A DNA stretch of 64,000 nt from Candidatus Ruthturnera sp. Tsphm01 (GTDB lineage Bacteria > Pseudomonadota > Gammaproteobacteria > PS1 > Pseudothioglobaceae): NCBI GenBank assembly GCA_030142985.1, contig CP125320.1, positions 935,639 to 999,638 of the forward strand, given 5' to 3'. The position numbers and the translations under genes were made by a program. Positions 46,010 to 56,254 of this stretch are shown piece after piece. How positions within the stretch are numbered: the stretch's first letter is position 1; every line of letters starts with the position of its first letter. Under the pieces are notes generated by a model that was not told the DNA's origin, ran no database searches, and saw only the letters and a program-made list of their open reading frames with translations.

Positions 46010-47092
46010 CTAAGTGGCTGATTTTTTCTTTAACAACACCCACACAAAAGCCAACACCACCAGTGTTGGTATTGAGGCACTCAAGAAGTGATTATAATCA
46101 AATCTAAGTGACAACACACCGCCAATACGTGAGGCTAACTCAAAAAACAAACTCACCATTAAGCCTAAGAAAATCTTCTTACCAAGTGATGCATCACGAA
46201 GTGAACCAAAAACAAACAGCATTGAAAATAATATCATCGCAATCAAAGTAATGGGTCTTATAAGGCGTTTATATATCTCTACTTCAAAAATATCAGTTGT
46301 GAGATTATTTTTTGTTAAGAAGCGTATTTGTTGGTAAAGATGCCAAGTGGATAGTTCACGTGGGTTTTTTTTAAGATTTACTATCAATTTTTGATTAAAG
46401 GATATTTGGACATTGTACTTCTCGAAATTATTTTGAGAAAATGTTGTTAATTTACCATTTTTGCCTAACTGATAATGGATTGACTGACTAAGTTCTAAGT
46501 TGTTCCTATTAGAAGTAGCGCTATCAGAATGCACGATAGAATCCAGCGCGTCTGGTGATCGTAATTTAATAAGGGTGACATCTTGGAATAATTTACCATC
46601 AAAATTTTTCTTAACATGAATAAAAAAACCACTGTCTTTCAGCCAAAATCCTTGTTGATTCTTAAACGCCATGTTTTGCCCTAGTGCTTTAGCACGTGAA
46701 TTTTTTGCATATTCAGTGGTTATTGGTGCAACCAGCTCGCCTATAAAAATAACAATAGCAATAAACATCAGCGCAGTTCGAACAACAATACTTGAAATTT
46801 GCATGATTGATACACCTGCACTTCTAATAACAACCAACTGAGAAGTAGATGCCAAATAGCCTAATGCCAAAAGTGAGCCTAATAAAATAATAACTGATGA
46901 ATGCGAATACATAACTGCAGGAATATCTAAAATCACGTATTTTGTCGCTTCAAATATTGTGTAATCGGCTTGCCCTATAAATTTAACCTCTTTAAGAAAG
47001 CTAAAAAATGCATAAATACCTAGCCAAACTAGCATAGTGGCTAATGTATAAAAGGCCATGGTTTTAACAATGTAGCGGTCTAAAATTTTCAT
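46010..47092 (-). CDS. lptG: LPS export permease LptG
   Basis: 360 residues with six membrane helices: three N-terminal (about 12-30, 55-80, 98-122), a large periplasmic beta-jellyroll (125-270), and three C-terminal (275-355). ILDRYIVKTMAFY at the start and NQQGFWLKDSGFFIHV match LptG rather than LptF. It works with LptB and LptF to move LPS from the inner membrane. lptF is not adjacent. Divergent from guaA with a 42-bp gap. Confidence 0.9.
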   Translation of the reverse strand: MKILDRYIVKTMAFYTLATMLVWLGIYAFFSFLKEVKFIGQADYTIFEATKYVILDIPAVMYSHSSVIILLGSLLALGYLASTSQLVVIRSAGVSIMQISSIVVRTALMFIAIVIFIGELVAPITTEYAKNSRAKALGQNMAFKNQQGFWLKDSGFFIHVKKNFDGKLFQDVTLIKLRSPDALDSIVHSDSATSNRNNLELSQSIHYQLGKNGKLTTFSQNNFEKYNVQISFNQKLIVNLKKNPRELSTWHLYQQIRFLTKNNLTTDIFEVEIYKRLIRPITLIAMILFSMLFVFGSLRDASLGKKIFLGLMVSLFFELASRIGGVLSLRFDYNHFLSASIPTLVVLAFVWVLLKKKSAT

Positions 47093-47134
47093 TAAAATAG
47101 TCGTCTTAAAATAGAATTATTTAACTTTGACACT

Positions 47135-48712
47135 ATGATGAACAATATCCACCTTGATAGAATCCTTATTCTTGATTTTGGCTCTCAATATACCCAACTT
47201 ATTGCCCGTCGTGTGCGTGAAATTGGCGTTTATTGTGAATTATTTCCCTATGATGTAGATAGTGACTTTATTAAAAAGTTCAATCCTAAAGGTATTATTC
47301 TTTCAGGCGGTCCTGACACAGTAACACTTGACAACTCTGCTAGAGCACCAGATATTGTATTTGACCTCAATGTGCCGATACTAGGTATTTGTTATGGCAT
47401 GCAAACCATGGCGATACAACTTGGTGGTCGTGCTACTTCAGCCAACAAGCATGAATATGGCTTTGCCAAGGTTCGTGCTCGCAACCACTCGCCACTACTC
47501 AGTGACATTAGTGATGACATTAGTGATGAGGGTCATGGTTTATTAGATGTATGGATGAGCCACGGAATTGAGGTAGAACAATTACCAGATGGATTTAAAC
47601 TGATTGCTTCTACAGATAACTGTGATATAGCAGGGTTTGCCAATGTAGAAAAACATTATTATGGCTTACAGTTTCATCCAGAGGTTACTCATACCAAACA
47701 AGGGGGGCACATTTTAGAGCGCTTTATTAGTAGCATTTGTCAATGTGAAAAAAACTGGACAACGGACAATATCATCACTGAATTGGTACAAAGCCTTAAA
47801 GATCAAATTGGTGATACCAATGTCTTATTAGGACTATCTGGTGGTGTAGATTCCTCAGTAGTGGCGGTACTTTTGCAACAAGCGGTGGGTGAACAACTCA
47901 CTTGTGTATTTGTTGATAATGGTCTTTTACGCCTCAATGAAGGGGGTGAAGTTATGCAAACATTTGCGCAAAATATGGGTGTGAAAGTCATACGCGCTAA
48001 TGCTCAGGAAAAATTCTATGATGCGCTATCAAATGAAGACGAACCTGAAGCAAAACGCAAAATTATCGGCCGTGCATTTATTGAAGTGTTTGAAGAAGAA
48101 GCTAAAAAACTTAATAACATTCAATTTTTAGCTCAAGGTACAATTTACCCTGACGTTATTGAATCAGCAGGCGCAAAATCTGGCAAGGCTAAAGTTATTA
48201 AATCACACCATAATGTAGGTGGCTTGCCAGATGATTTACAATTCAAATTAGTAGAGCCTCTTAAAGAATTATTCAAAGATGAAGTACGTAAAATTGGCGT
48301 TAAACTCGGCATTCCGTCGCACATGCTTTATCGCCATCCATTCCCAGGCCCTGGGTTAGGTGTGCGTATCCTAGGGCAAGTAAAACAAGAATATGCCGAT
48401 ATTTTAAGACAAGCTGACGCTATTTTCATGGATGAGTTGTATAAAAACGATTTATACGACACAGTCAACCAAGCCTTTGCTGTGTTCCTACCTATTAAAT
48501 CAGTTGGCGTTACTGGGGATGAGCGTCGTTATGACTACGTTATTGCACTACGCGCTGTTGAAACCATTGATTTTATGACAGCTCGTTGGGCAAGACTACC
48601 GTATGATTTTTTAGATTTGGTGTCTAACCGAATCATGAATGAAATCTCTCGTATTTCACGTGTGGTTTACGATGTTTCTGGTAAGCCACCAGCAACTATT
48701 GAATGGGAATAA
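47135..48712 (+). CDS. guaA: GMP synthase (glutamine-hydrolysing)
   Basis: 525 residues. The class I amidotransferase domain has Cys in [10 protein letters not shown] near 88 and His/Glu in LQFHPEVTH. The ATP pyrophosphatase domain has the P-loop [12 protein letters not shown] near 233, and the dimerisation domain ends KPPATIEWE. It aminates XMP to GMP. guaB is not adjacent. The end overlaps tadA by 10 bp. Confidence 0.97.
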   Translation: MMNNIHLDRILILDFGSQYTQLIARRVREIGVYCELFPYDVDSDFIKKFNPKGIILSGGPDTVTLDNSARAPDIVFDLNVPILGICYGMQTMAIQLGGRATSANKHEYGFAKVRARNHSPLLSDISDDISDEGHGLLDVWMSHGIEVEQLPDGFKLIASTDNCDIAGFANVEKHYYGLQFHPEVTHTKQGGHILERFISSICQCEKNWTTDNIITELVQSLKDQIGDTNVLLGLSGGVDSSVVAVLLQQAVGEQLTCVFVDNGLLRLNEGGEVMQTFAQNMGVKVIRANAQEKFYDALSNEDEPEAKRKIIGRAFIEVFEEEAKKLNNIQFLAQGTIYPDVIESAGAKSGKAKVIKSHHNVGGLPDDLQFKLVEPLKELFKDEVRKIGVKLGIPSHMLYRHPFPGPGLGVRILGQVKQEYADILRQADAIFMDELYKNDLYDTVNQAFAVFLPIKSVGVTGDERRYDYVIALRAVETIDFMTARWARLPYDFLDLVSNRIMNEISRISRVVYDVSGKPPATIEWE

Positions 48713-49173
48713 ACACATCAACTGATATACAATGGATGATGCTTGCCATCAAACAAGCCAAACAAGCGCAAGAGGTAGGCGAAGTGCCTGTTGGTGCGAT
48801 TTTAATACAAAACAATCAATTAATTAGCAGTGCGCGCAATCAATCCATCTCAAACAACGACCCAACTGCCCATGCAGAAATACAATTATTGCGCTCTGCA
48901 GGTAAAAAATTAAACAATTATCGGTTATCCGACACAACCCTATATGTCACCTTGGAACCTTGCGCTATGTGTTTAGGTGCTATAGTACATGCGCGTGTAT
49001 CACGCATTGTATTTGGTGCTTATGATCAAAAATCAGGGGTTTGTGGGTCGTGTATAGATTTGCCAAATAGTCAATGTTTTAACCATTCAATTAGTATTCA
49101 AGGTGGTATTCTAACTGACCAATGCAAAGAACTGTTGCAACAATTTTTTAAAAGTCGCAGAACAAACGCCTAA
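48703..49173 (+). CDS. tadA: tRNA-specific adenosine deaminase
   Basis: 156 residues. Zinc site: TAHAEIQ (His and catalytic Glu) near 56 and [10 protein letters not shown] near 86. It converts A34 to inosine in tRNA-Arg(ACG). Start overlaps the guaA end by 10 bp. After its stop, 131 bp contain only a 21-codon minus-strand frame that I do not credit. Confidence 0.94.
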   Translation: MGINTSTDIQWMMLAIKQAKQAQEVGEVPVGAILIQNNQLISSARNQSISNNDPTAHAEIQLLRSAGKKLNNYRLSDTTLYVTLEPCAMCLGAIVHARVSRIVFGAYDQKSGVCGSCIDLPNSQCFNHSISIQGGILTDQCKELLQQFFKSRRTNA

Positions 49174-49304
49174 TTCCATTTGCCTATTTTTTCAGGTTTT
49201 TTATTTAACCCTCTTTGTAGTAATTCTTCACTCATATTATTAAGTCTTTAATCCTTTATAACTAATCTTGTTGTTATCAGTTCCTTTGAGCAATGATACC
49301 AATT

Positions 49305-50051
49305 TTAAACCGTGTACATGCCACCATTCACATGTAATGTCTGTGCTGTGATATAGGTACTACCATCACCTGCTAAAAATAATACTGCATTGGCAACTTC
49401 GTTAACTGTGCCTAAACGATGCATTGGAATTTGCTGGGATAAGGCTATTCTTTGCTCTTCAGGTAGCGCATTGGTCATATCTGTTTCAATAAAACCAGGA
49501 GCAACTGTATTAACGGTAATGCCACGAGAACCCACTTCACGAGCCAAGGACTTGGTAAAGCCCATTATGCCTGCCTTGGCAGCGGCATAGTTAGTTTGAC
49601 CTGCATTGCCCATAGCGCCCACAACAGAGGCAATAGAAATAATGCGACCCGCTTTTTTCTTCATCATGCCACGCAATACGGCTTTTGACATTTTATAAAC
49701 GGAAGTTAAATTGGTACTCATAATATCATCCCACTCATCTTCTTTCATCCGCATTAATAAATTATCACGAGTGATACCTGCATTATTAACTAAGACATCA
49801 ATAGTCCCGTAAGCATCAACAATAGACTTTATTGCTTCGGTAATTTGATCGTTATTGGTCACATTAAGTGTCATGCCTACACCTGCAACGCCATTGTTTT
49901 TTAATGTGGTGCTAATTGCAGTTGCGCCTTTATTGCTAGTTGCTGTGCCAATGACAGTTGCGCCCGCTGCACCTAAGATCAGAGCAATTGCCTGACCAAT
50001 GCCGCGACTTGCGCCTGTTACCAATACGATTTTTCCTTTCAAATTGTTCAT
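49305..50051 (-). CDS. fabG: 3-oxoacyl-[acyl-carrier-protein] reductase
   Basis: 248 residues of the short-chain dehydrogenase family. TGASRGIGQAIAL (NADPH site, about 11-23), NNAGITRDNLLMRMK, catalytic Ser in SIASVVGAMGNAGQ, YAAAKAG with Tyr and Lys, and VAPGFIETDM. It performs the first reduction in fatty-acid elongation. Overlaps fabD by 4 bp. acpP and fabF, usually next, are not here. Confidence 0.96.
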   Translation of the reverse strand: MNNLKGKIVLVTGASRGIGQAIALILGAAGATVIGTATSNKGATAISTTLKNNGVAGVGMTLNVTNNDQITEAIKSIVDAYGTIDVLVNNAGITRDNLLMRMKEDEWDDIMSTNLTSVYKMSKAVLRGMMKKKAGRIISIASVVGAMGNAGQTNYAAAKAGIMGFTKSLAREVGSRGITVNTVAPGFIETDMTNALPEEQRIALSQQIPMHRLGTVNEVANAVLFLAGDGSTYITAQTLHVNGGMYTV

Positions 50052-50980
50052 GATAAGATTTCCCCTAAAGTTGTTTTTATGCTGACTGAATCCAATATAG
50101 CATTAGCTGTTAATGATTTTTCAATTCTTTTTGTTAAGCTTGTAAGTACTTTACCCGGACCAGATTCAATTAATTTTTCAACACCCATATTATGCATCAC
50201 TTGGACAGTGCTTGTCCATAATACTGGTTTGTGCAATTGTAAAACCAGTTTAGCTTTCATATTGTTAATATCTGTTGCTTTAAGTGCGTCAAAATTATGC
50301 AACACACCGACACTGCCTCGATTAAATTTAATTGTATCTACAAAATTTCTAAACTCAACTGCTACATCATTCATTAGTGAGCAATGTGATGGCACACTCA
50401 CTGGCAATATTACTGCACGCTTAGCACCCGCATCTTTCATTGCTTGACAGGTAATTTCCACAGCCTTTTTATTGCCTGCAATAACCACCTGTCCTAATGA
50501 ATTAAAGTTAACCGCTTCAACAACCCCATTGCCTGCATAATCTGAACACAACTTAATGACGGTTTGGTCTTCTAAACCTAGAATTGCCGCCATTGCGCCC
50601 ACCCCTTTAGGCACTGCCGATTGCATCAATTTTGCGCGCTGTTTGACCAATTTAATACCATCACTAAACCCTAAAGCACCTGATGCTACCAATGCTGTAT
50701 ATTCACCTAAACTATGGCCAGCCATACAAATAGGTGATAAATTATGCTCACTAGTCAGTGCTAAATAAGTAGCAAAACCTGCAGCCAACATGGCTGGTTG
50801 AGTATTTTGCGTTTTATTAAGCGCCTCTTGGTCTTGTTGTGTTAATGCCCAAAGGTCAAAACCCAGTACATCACTCGCCTCAGAAAATGTCTCTTTTACA
50901 ATTGGAAAATGATCAGCAAGTTCTGATAACATACCTAAAGATTGTGACCCTTGACCTGGGAATACGATGGCGTATTTCAT
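50048..50980 (-). CDS. fabD: Malonyl-CoA:ACP transacylase
   Basis: 310 residues. IVFPGQGSQSLGM at the start, nucleophile Ser in MAGHSLGEYTALVASG near 92, and His in VPSHCSLM near 200. It loads malonyl units on acyl carrier protein. First gene of the fabD-fabG pair. It has no fabH upstream; the next gene upstream is the ribosomal rpmA. Confidence 0.96.
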   Translation of the reverse strand: MKYAIVFPGQGSQSLGMLSELADHFPIVKETFSEASDVLGFDLWALTQQDQEALNKTQNTQPAMLAAGFATYLALTSEHNLSPICMAGHSLGEYTALVASGALGFSDGIKLVKQRAKLMQSAVPKGVGAMAAILGLEDQTVIKLCSDYAGNGVVEAVNFNSLGQVVIAGNKKAVEITCQAMKDAGAKRAVILPVSVPSHCSLMNDVAVEFRNFVDTIKFNRGSVGVLHNFDALKATDINNMKAKLVLQLHKPVLWTSTVQVMHNMGVEKLIESGPGKVLTSLTKRIEKSLTANAILDSVSIKTTLGEILS

Positions 50981-51019
50981 AAAATTTTAAACAAATGAAA
51001 TAGCCATATTTTAATTAAT

Positions 51020-51047
51020 AAAAAAGCGCTTGAAAAGCGCTTTTTGA
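51020..51047 (-). terminator. Rho-independent terminator after rpmA
   Basis: AAAAAGCGCTT-GA-AAAGCGCTTTTT stem with T-run, 23 bp downstream of the rpmA stop. It separates the ribosomal pair from fabD. Confidence 0.9.
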
Positions 51048-51069
51048 AAAATAATATTAGCGCGTGCAA

Positions 51070-51327
51070 TTACGCAGTTTCAATCGAAACATACTGGCGC
51101 ATAAACTTACCTTTTTTGGCAAAGACAACTCTACCATTCATCGTAGCAAATAATGTGTCGTCTTTGCCTTTACGAACGTTAATACCTGGATGGAACTTAG
51201 TGCCTCTTTGACGGACTAAAATATTACCAGCCAATACAACTTGACCACCAAATCTTTTAACACCTAGACGTTTTGATACAGAGTCTCTACCGTTATTAGT
51301 ACTACCACCTGCTTTTTTATGCGCCAT
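51070..51327 (-). CDS. rpmA: 50S ribosomal protein L27
   Basis: 85 residues. [20 protein letters not shown] at the start and [20 protein letters not shown] motifs. The N-terminal tail reaches the peptidyl-transferase centre. It follows rplU by 11 bp, the universal order. The N-terminus begins with MAHKKAGG, the form that needs no cleavage. Confidence 0.98.
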   Translation of the reverse strand: MAHKKAGGSTNNGRDSVSKRLGVKRFGGQVVLAGNILVRQRGTKFHPGINVRKGKDDTLFATMNGRVVFAKKGKFMRQYVSIETA

Positions 51328-51338
51328 AAGTGACTCCT

Positions 51339-51650
51339 TTATGCCTTAATTTTAACAATTTCAATTTCAGTAAACAATTGGCGATGACCTTGTTGTTTCA
51401 TTGAATGTTTACGACGACGGAATTTAAGAATATGTACTTTTTTCCCCTTGCCTTGTGAAATAATTTTTGCCTCAACAGTTGCTTTAGGCACAAAAGGCGT
51501 ACCCACTTGAACATTATCGCCATCAGCAATCATTAATATCTCTTTGAAGGTAACTGTTTTACCAGGCTCAATTTCTAATTTTTCAATTTTTAAAGTTGTA
51601 CCTTGTTCAACTCTAAATTGTTGACCGCCTGTCTTAATAACTGCGTACAT
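51339..51650 (-). CDS. rplU: 50S ribosomal protein L21
   Basis: 103 residues. [17 protein letters not shown] at the start, [13 protein letters not shown] in the middle, and [20 protein letters not shown] at the end. First gene of the rplU-rpmA operon; divergent from ppiB with 124 bp between, which must hold both promoters. Confidence 0.98.
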   Translation of the reverse strand: MYAVIKTGGQQFRVEQGTTLKIEKLEIEPGKTVTFKEILMIADGDNVQVGTPFVPKATVEAKIISQGKGKKVHILKFRRRKHSMKQQGHRQLFTEIEIVKIKA

Positions 51651-51774
51651 AACTAATCCTAAATATGCTTGGCTAAAAAAGGACGTAATTATACTTGAAC
51701 GTTTAGCTTTGTGAAGTTTGTTTAATGAAATTCTAACGTATAATTACATTTTTTATTCAAATGTATTTTAACAC

Positions 51775-52263
51775 ATGGTTGTTTTTGAAACTAATATGGG
51801 CGATATTTACATTCGCGTTGACACCAAAAATGCACCAATTAGTGCACAAAACTTTATTGATTATGCAAATAATGGCTTTTATGATGGCACTATTTTTCAT
51901 CGTGTGATTAAAAATTTTATGATTCAGGGTGGTGGTTTTACTAAAGATATGAGCGAAAAAACCACCAAAGCTGTGATTAAAAATGAAGCCAAAAATGGCT
52001 TAAAAAATATCAAATATTCGCTGGCCATGGCCAGAACTTCTACGCCACACTCCGCCAATTCACAATTCTTTATTAACACATCTGATAACTCATTCTTAAA
52101 TTTTCCTGGGCAAGATGGTTGGGGTTATTGTGTCTTTGGCGAAGTTGTTGAAGGCTTTGAAATAGTTGATAAAATCAACCAAGTTTCTACTGGTAATAAG
52201 GGCGAGCATGACGATGTACCAAATAACTCTATCATTGTCAATAAAGCACATAACGCCTCATAA
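51775..52263 (+). CDS. ppiB: Peptidyl-prolyl cis-trans isomerase (cyclophilin)
   Basis: 162 residues without signal peptide, so cytosolic. FHRVIKNFMIQGGGF carries the catalytic Arg and the Phe/Gln of the pocket; ARTSTPHSANSQFFIN and GWGYCVFGEVVEG follow. It speeds proline isomerisation during folding. Its stop overlaps the lpxH start by 1 bp, the same order as in E. coli. Confidence 0.95.
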   Translation: MVVFETNMGDIYIRVDTKNAPISAQNFIDYANNGFYDGTIFHRVIKNFMIQGGGFTKDMSEKTTKAVIKNEAKNGLKNIKYSLAMARTSTPHSANSQFFINTSDNSFLNFPGQDGWGYCVFGEVVEGFEIVDKINQVSTGNKGEHDDVPNNSIIVNKAHNAS

Positions 52264-52982
52264 TGAACCAAGCACTCATTATAGCGGATTTACACCTTAC
52301 TGCTGATGAGGCGGACAAAACCCTTCTGTTTATTAAGTTTTGCCAAGAGCAGGCGGTTATGACTGACCAGCTTTTTATTCTCGGAGATTTATTTAATGTT
52401 TGGTTAGGGGATGACTTATCAATTGATTATTATCAGAAAGTTGTCTTGGCGTTAAAAACACTAAGTCTTAAAACTAAAATTTTTATCATGACTGGTAATC
52501 GTGATTTTTTACTAGGTGATGACTTTGCCAAACAAACTAATTGCACTTTGATTGATGCGCCTTATTTACTTGAAGTCAATAACCAGCAATATGTACTCAT
52601 GCATGGTGATGAGTTGTGCACTGATGACAAAGGCTACCAGCACTTAAAGAGCGCACTACAACACTCGATTACAAAATTTATTTTTCTGCATTTAGGGATA
52701 GGACTGCGCTTAAAAATTAGCGACCAATTACGTCAAAAAAGCATTAAAGCCCAACAACATAAATCATGCGAAATTATGGATGTAAACATTGTAACCGTCA
52801 ATCAATTAATGCAAAAATATCCTGGTGCAAACCTTATTCACGGACATACACACCGATTAGATACTCATGTTAATAATGACTTTACTAGATATGTACTAGG
52901 AGATTGGTCAAACAACCAAGGCAACGCAATTAAAATTAATCATCAACTAAATCGCCTTGAAATTAGCACGGCAGTCAACTAA
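52263..52982 (+). CDS. lpxH: UDP-2,3-diacylglucosamine diphosphatase
   Basis: 239 residues of the calcineurin-like phosphoesterase fold. IADLHLT, ILGDLFNVWLGDD, TGNRDFLLG, LMHGDELCTDD and IHGHTHRLDTH supply the two-metal site. It makes lipid X in lipid A synthesis. Its 3' end overlaps the opposite-strand RNase II gene by 36 bp. Confidence 0.96.
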   Translation: MNQALIIADLHLTADEADKTLLFIKFCQEQAVMTDQLFILGDLFNVWLGDDLSIDYYQKVVLALKTLSLKTKIFIMTGNRDFLLGDDFAKQTNCTLIDAPYLLEVNNQQYVLMHGDELCTDDKGYQHLKSALQHSITKFIFLHLGIGLRLKISDQLRQKSIKAQQHKSCEIMDVNIVTVNQLMQKYPGANLIHGHTHRLDTHVNNDFTRYVLGDWSNNQGNAIKINHQLNRLEISTAVN

Positions 52983-54752
52983 ATCAACAGTTGTTACTTT
53001 CAACACTATTTTTTCATCTAGTTTGGGCAAAATTTTAAACTTAATTTGAGTCATCATGCCTAGTTCAGGAATCATAAACAACGCTTTATCGCCACGCGTA
53101 TCTACCACAACACCTTCACCTTGCCATGATGGATTGTCAAGCAAATAGACACATTTGTAGTGGTCATTACTAGAACGCATTGCCCTACCAACACTAGACA
53201 TAGTGGCGTTATGAATGCCAATAATCTTTTTAACATCCTCCTTTCCTAGTGTATCCTCACCTTTAATAAAATGGCTGAGTTGTTGATGTGCGAGTAAATC
53301 AAGATACCTTCTAAGTGGGCTGGTAATGCGTAAATACGCTTTAAGTCCTAGACCAAAATGTGGCAAATTCTTGGTGGATGTGGCTGAGCGTTTAAAGAAC
53401 TTTGTGGCTTTAAACGACTCAGATAAAGACAATGCATCTTTACTATCCAGTATTTCTTGCGGGAATTCTCCATTATCTTGAACTACATAAGGCATAACAA
53501 TGTTATTATTGGTAGAAAATTGTGCAACAACACGACCTGCCATTATCATCATTTCAGCCACCAATTCACGACTTTGACTTGAGCTTTGTGGTGTAATCGA
53601 CACTTGACCTTGTTTAAATTTAATATCAACATTAGGTAAATTCAAACTGATTGCGCCACTTTTGTCTCTATATTGCTTGTGCGTTTTTGTAATGCTTTGT
53701 AATTTGGATAAATGCTCATTAGACACTAACATTTTATCTGCATCATCATAACTGATGTTGGTTACTTTAATTGAACTGTGAACCACTTCAATGTTATCAA
53801 TCTCGCCTAATTCCAAGGTAAACCCTATCGACAAAGCATTTGATGTTTTAACCAATCCCAATGCGCATATTTTTGTTACAGAAATAGGTAACATGTGAAT
53901 AATTTGATCAGGCAAATATAAATTAGAGGCACGCTCTTGCGCATAAGCATCTAACTCAGAGCCAGTAGTAGCAACCAAAGATACATCGGCAATATGAATC
54001 CAAATTTTATCACCATCAACACTAATTGCATCATCAGCATCATTTGAATCAGCATTGTCTATTGCATAACTGGATAAATGCGTTAAATCAACCCGCTCAA
54101 CTTGTGTCATGCTGACATCAACTCGTTCATCCTTAGGGATGTTATTACGTGCTGGGTAGGGATTAAAGCTTGGTTTAAAATAGTTAAGTTTTAATAACAA
54201 CTTATAGGCAGATTCAGGTGTATTTCCTGTGCCAATATTAGCCAAAATTTTAGCGTGCTTAGACTGATTTAGAGCAACTTTCGCAATGTCTTCAATGTAG
54301 GGTAAATCTTGCTCATCAAAGGTATTGTTAGCAATATTATCCACACAGTGTTTAATATTTTCAGACTCAAGAATTTGAGCGTTACGCTTAGCTTGGATGC
54401 TTTCAACTTGAGAAGTTGGGCGTATAAAAACCTTGTTTTTTTGCCAATAAAAATATAAACCATCTTCAATTAAAACACAACTACACCAAGCATTTTTGGC
54501 GCTATATTCGTCAAACAACCATTGCGTTATTTCTTCTAATGTTAGTGTTTCTTCTTGAAAGTCTCCAAGAATAGCAATATCTGCATGTGTACAAGCATCA
54601 TCTACTTGAGCAAATTCAGGATGAATAAAACGGAAATCTTTTTCCCGTACCGATTGCAAAGAACCATCAGCAAACTCTAATGCAAATTTATGTATCGTTT
54701 GACTAACAATACGTGCAGGTTTGCCTTTATAGGCAACTAAAGCGTTAATCAA
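52947..54752 (-). CDS. RNase II-family exoribonuclease
   Basis: 601 residues. The RNB catalytic domain has DNADSNDADDAISVDGDKIW, with four Asp for the Mg ions, then IHIADVS and later ITSPLRRYLDLLAHQQL. The C-terminal S1-like region is short. It is closer in size to RNase II than RNase R and degrades RNA 3' to 5'. The last 12 codons are antisense to the end of lpxH. It lies 8 bp downstream of gcvH. Confidence 0.88.
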   Translation of the reverse strand: MINALVAYKGKPARIVSQTIHKFALEFADGSLQSVREKDFRFIHPEFAQVDDACTHADIAILGDFQEETLTLEEITQWLFDEYSAKNAWCSCVLIEDGLYFYWQKNKVFIRPTSQVESIQAKRNAQILESENIKHCVDNIANNTFDEQDLPYIEDIAKVALNQSKHAKILANIGTGNTPESAYKLLLKLNYFKPSFNPYPARNNIPKDERVDVSMTQVERVDLTHLSSYAIDNADSNDADDAISVDGDKIWIHIADVSLVATTGSELDAYAQERASNLYLPDQIIHMLPISVTKICALGLVKTSNALSIGFTLELGEIDNIEVVHSSIKVTNISYDDADKMLVSNEHLSKLQSITKTHKQYRDKSGAISLNLPNVDIKFKQGQVSITPQSSSQSRELVAEMMIMAGRVVAQFSTNNNIVMPYVVQDNGEFPQEILDSKDALSLSESFKATKFFKRSATSTKNLPHFGLGLKAYLRITSPLRRYLDLLAHQQLSHFIKGEDTLGKEDVKKIIGIHNATMSSVGRAMRSSNDHYKCVYLLDNPSWQGEGVVVDTRGDKALFMIPELGMMTQIKFKILPKLDEKIVLKVTTVDLVDCRANFKAI

Positions 54753-54760
54753 TTTAAAAT

Positions 54761-55135
54761 TTAGTTTAGTGTTTGTGCATAAGTAGTAGCGTCCATTAAA
54801 TCATCAACTGAACAAGACTTAAATTTAACCAGCCAACCATCATCATAACAACTAGAATTAACAAGTTCTGGCTCGTCATCAAGCGCTTCATTGGCTTCAA
54901 CAACTTGCAAATCAGTAGGTGCACAAACGCCACTAGCTGCTTTAACAGATTCAACTACACAAAATTCATCCTTAATGGAAACCTCGTCATCAGCGTTAGG
55001 TAATTCTACGAATACCATATCACCTAATAATGCTTGTGCATGGTCAGTAATACCCATGGTGTAAGTGCCATCGCCATTGTCTAAAATCCATTCGTGAGTT
55101 TGTGTGTATTGTCTATCGTCTCTTATTTCGCTCAT
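54761..55135 (-). CDS. gcvH: Glycine cleavage system H protein
   Basis: 124 residues. [20 protein letters not shown] at the start, [10 protein letters not shown], and the lipoyl Lys in [12 protein letters not shown] near residue 67. It carries the aminomethyl group between the P, T and L proteins. It follows gcvT by 42 bp. gcvP is not in the window. Confidence 0.96.
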   Translation of the reverse strand: MSEIRDDRQYTQTHEWILDNGDGTYTMGITDHAQALLGDMVFVELPNADDEVSIKDEFCVVESVKAASGVCAPTDLQVVEANEALDDEPELVNSSCYDDGWLVKFKSCSVDDLMDATTYAQTLN

Positions 55136-55177
55136 GTTGTTCTCCTAAATTTTCTAAAGCAGGGCTTACCTACTTAT

Positions 55178-56254
55178 TTAAACCAATACTTTGCCATTAC
55201 GCACGAATGGTGGTTTGACTATTTTAGCGTAAACCTGTCTTTTTCGCATCTCAATTTCACATTTACCTGTGCTACCTTTGGGAACACTTGCTAATGCAAT
55301 GGCTTTACCCATAGTAGGCGAAAATGTGCCAGAAGTGACTTCGCCTTCACCTAGGCTGGTCATCACTTTCTGATGATTACGAATGACACCCTTACCCTCT
55401 AAAACCAACCCCACAATGGTTTTTTTAGCGCCCTCATTTTTTAACACTTCTAATGCATCACGACCTACAAACCGGCGATTTTTATTGCTTAAATCAACCG
55501 TCCAAGTTAGTGCCGCTTCAAGTGGTGAAACCTCATCATTCATCTCTGAACCATATAAACTCATACCCGCCTCTAAGCGCAAAGTATCACGCGCACCCAA
55601 ACCACAAGGTTTAACCCCAGCTTCAAGCAGCATTTTCCAAGTAAATTTTGTCGAACTTGAAGGTAGCATAATCTCAAATCCATCTTCGCCTGTATAACCT
55701 GTACGTGCAATAAATAACCCACCTAAACTAGCCGCATTAAATGGCTTTAATTCACCACAAACCTCTTCAATCCCTGGTATGGCTGCAAATACTTTTTCCC
55801 TTGCATTTGGACCTTGTACGGCAATCATTGCTAAATCAGACATACGCTCAACCGATACATCAAAACCATTTGCTTGGACGTTAATCCAAGTCATATCTTT
55901 TTCTGTTACACCTGCATTAATGACCATACGATAATAGTCGTCATTTTGGTAATAAACAATCAAATCATCCACCACGCCACCTGACTCATTTAGCATGCAA
56001 CTATATAATGCCTTGCCTTGTGTTTTCAGCTTATCAACATCATTGGCAATTAAAATTTGCAAAAATGATTTTGCTTCAACACCTTTAAAATCCACCACAC
56101 TCATGTGCGAGACATCAAACATGCCTGCATCATGACGTACTTGATGATGCTCTTCAATTTGTGAACCATAATTAAGTGGCATTTCCCAACCGCCAAAATC
56201 AACCATCTTTCCTTGCAACTCTACATGCATTTGATACAAAGGTGTTTGTTTCAT
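55178..56254 (-). CDS. gcvT: Glycine cleavage system T protein (aminomethyltransferase)
   Basis: 358 residues. MVDFGGWEMPLNYGSQIEEH and MFDVSHM at the start, QGPNAREKVF in the middle, and ARTGYTGEDGFEIMLP with the folate-site residues. It transfers the methylene group from H protein to THF. Overlaps yciB by 1 bp. Together with glyA and metF it supplies one-carbon units. Confidence 0.97.
   Translation of the reverse strand: MKQTPLYQMHVELQGKMVDFGGWEMPLNYGSQIEEHHQVRHDAGMFDVSHMSVVDFKGVEAKSFLQILIANDVDKLKTQGKALYSCMLNESGGVVDDLIVYYQNDDYYRMVINAGVTEKDMTWINVQANGFDVSVERMSDLAMIAVQGPNAREKVFAAIPGIEEVCGELKPFNAASLGGLFIARTGYTGEDGFEIMLPSSSTKFTWKMLLEAGVKPCGLGARDTLRLEAGMSLYGSEMNDEVSPLEAALTWTVDLSNKNRRFVGRDALEVLKNEGAKKTIVGLVLEGKGVIRNHQKVMTSLGEGEVTSGTFSPTMGKAIALASVPKGSTGKCEIEMRKRQVYAKIVKPPFVRNGKVLV

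Noticed and set aside
49174..49304. Short minus-strand frame (21 codons, MSEELLQRG...) as acpP remnant
   Set aside because: It lacks the DSLD phosphopantetheine motif and any acyl-carrier-protein similarity.
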